Assembly: GCA_029582155.1 (NCBI GenBank)
Contig: CM055903.1
Coordinates: forward strand, 42,113,769 to 42,177,768
Direction of reading: 5' to 3'
Source of the DNA: Panopea generosa
Lineage: Eukaryota > Mollusca > Bivalvia > Adapedonta > Hiatellidae
Length of the DNA: 64,000 nt
Each line of letters begins with the position of its first letter. Within the stretch, counting starts at the first letter, position 1. Shown here piece by piece: positions 63,437-64,000 of the stretch. The notes under the pieces are model-generated. The model was not told the DNA's origin. It worked only from the letters and a program-made list of their open reading frames with translations, and did no database searches. Both the position numbers and the translations under genes were made by a program.

Positions 63437-64000
63437 TAACTTGCCCTGATCAAAGATTCACTTGCCCAGATTTTTATTACCAATACACTTTGCGGTAAAA
63501 TATAAAATAATTAAACATAAATAGACCTACATGTAAATGTATTAATATTTATGTAAGGGTAGCTCCCTATAACATTATGCATGTGTAAATCACAAGTTTT
63601 AGAGTTTGAACAAGACCGGGAGAAGTGAGAGAAATTCAGGGAGAACTGACTTTGTCTCTATAAGTATGACCAACTTATTAAGTTGTATTTTGTCTTTGTT
63701 CTTTATTGACTATCATATCTGTTCTGTCACTCTGTGGCAGTGTGGGAGCAGGTGTTAATTCGAATCAATATTTTAAATATCTTTCTCTTTTCTTACGATA
63801 ACTAAATGTCATAACACACAATAATGGCAATGTCAAGCCTACAAAGCTATTCAATTGGTCCAAGAGAACTTGGCAGTCTATGATCTAGAAAAGTGCAACA
63901 AGTAAACTATATTTCAAATATTAAAAAGACAATTTATCTTAATTGTTTTTTTTCAATACTATATTTAAATCATGACATGACTGCCAAAGAAAATTATACA
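63437..64000 (+). mobile_element. second copy of the 3 kb hAT-like element, cut by the window edge
   Basis: From ACTTGCCCTGATCA onward the sequence tracks 3069-3640 with small changes (for example ACAAGTTTTAGAGTTTGAA in both), in the same orientation. The left terminal repeat seen at 3022 is not evident here, and the right end lies outside the window. Confidence 0.7.

Overview
The window is AT-rich animal nuclear DNA, most likely from a bivalve mollusc. This is inferred from the intron-rich gene models, the tRNA-derived SINEs, the many short inverted-repeat elements and the mollusc-style tandem repeats. No species can be named from the sequence alone.

Two host genes can be assembled exon by exon. 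The first is UBA3, the catalytic subunit of the NEDD8-activating E1 enzyme. It lies on the minus strand from a probable non-coding first exon near 38.49 kb down to its stop codon at 10831. It has 15 coding exons whose splice phases all join, giving 437 residues with the ATP-binding loop, the catalytic cysteine and both zinc CxxC pairs. The second is ARL6IP5 (PRAF3/JWA), a PRA1-family membrane protein on the plus strand. Its three coding exons between 38788 and 45382 give 178 residues. The two genes are head to head about 300 bp apart, the same arrangement as on human chromosome 3p14.1.

Layout: 1-10.6 kb is gene-poor. It holds a GCGTCAAGAA repeat array split by a LINE insertion that itself carries an inverted-repeat element, a 49-bp palindrome and a 1.3 kb degenerate minisatellite. 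From 10.6 to 38.5 kb is UBA3, its introns loaded with minisatellites (38-bp, 60-bp and 46-bp units), at least four tRNA-derived SINE families, MITEs and a 1.4 kb terminal-inverted-repeat element. From 38.8 to 45.4 kb is ARL6IP5, with a decayed LINE in intron 1 and a foldback in intron 2. From 45.4 to 56.7 kb is intergenic DNA with SINEs and MITEs. At 56.7-57.4 kb there is an RNase H-like segment of a DIRS-type retroelement. From 58.1 to 59.6 kb is a 147-bp tandem repeat inside a mobile-element-like frame, and from 59.66 to 62.84 kb a 12-bp satellite that is open in long frames on both strands. The right edge carries a second copy of the element seen at 3 kb.

The most notable observation is in UBA3. 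The last 47 bases of exon 14, together with its splice donor and 13 intron bases, are repeated as a 60-bp tandem array, so six near-identical donors lie in a row. I saw no convincing undescribed multi-gene system. Most long open frames here come from repeats.
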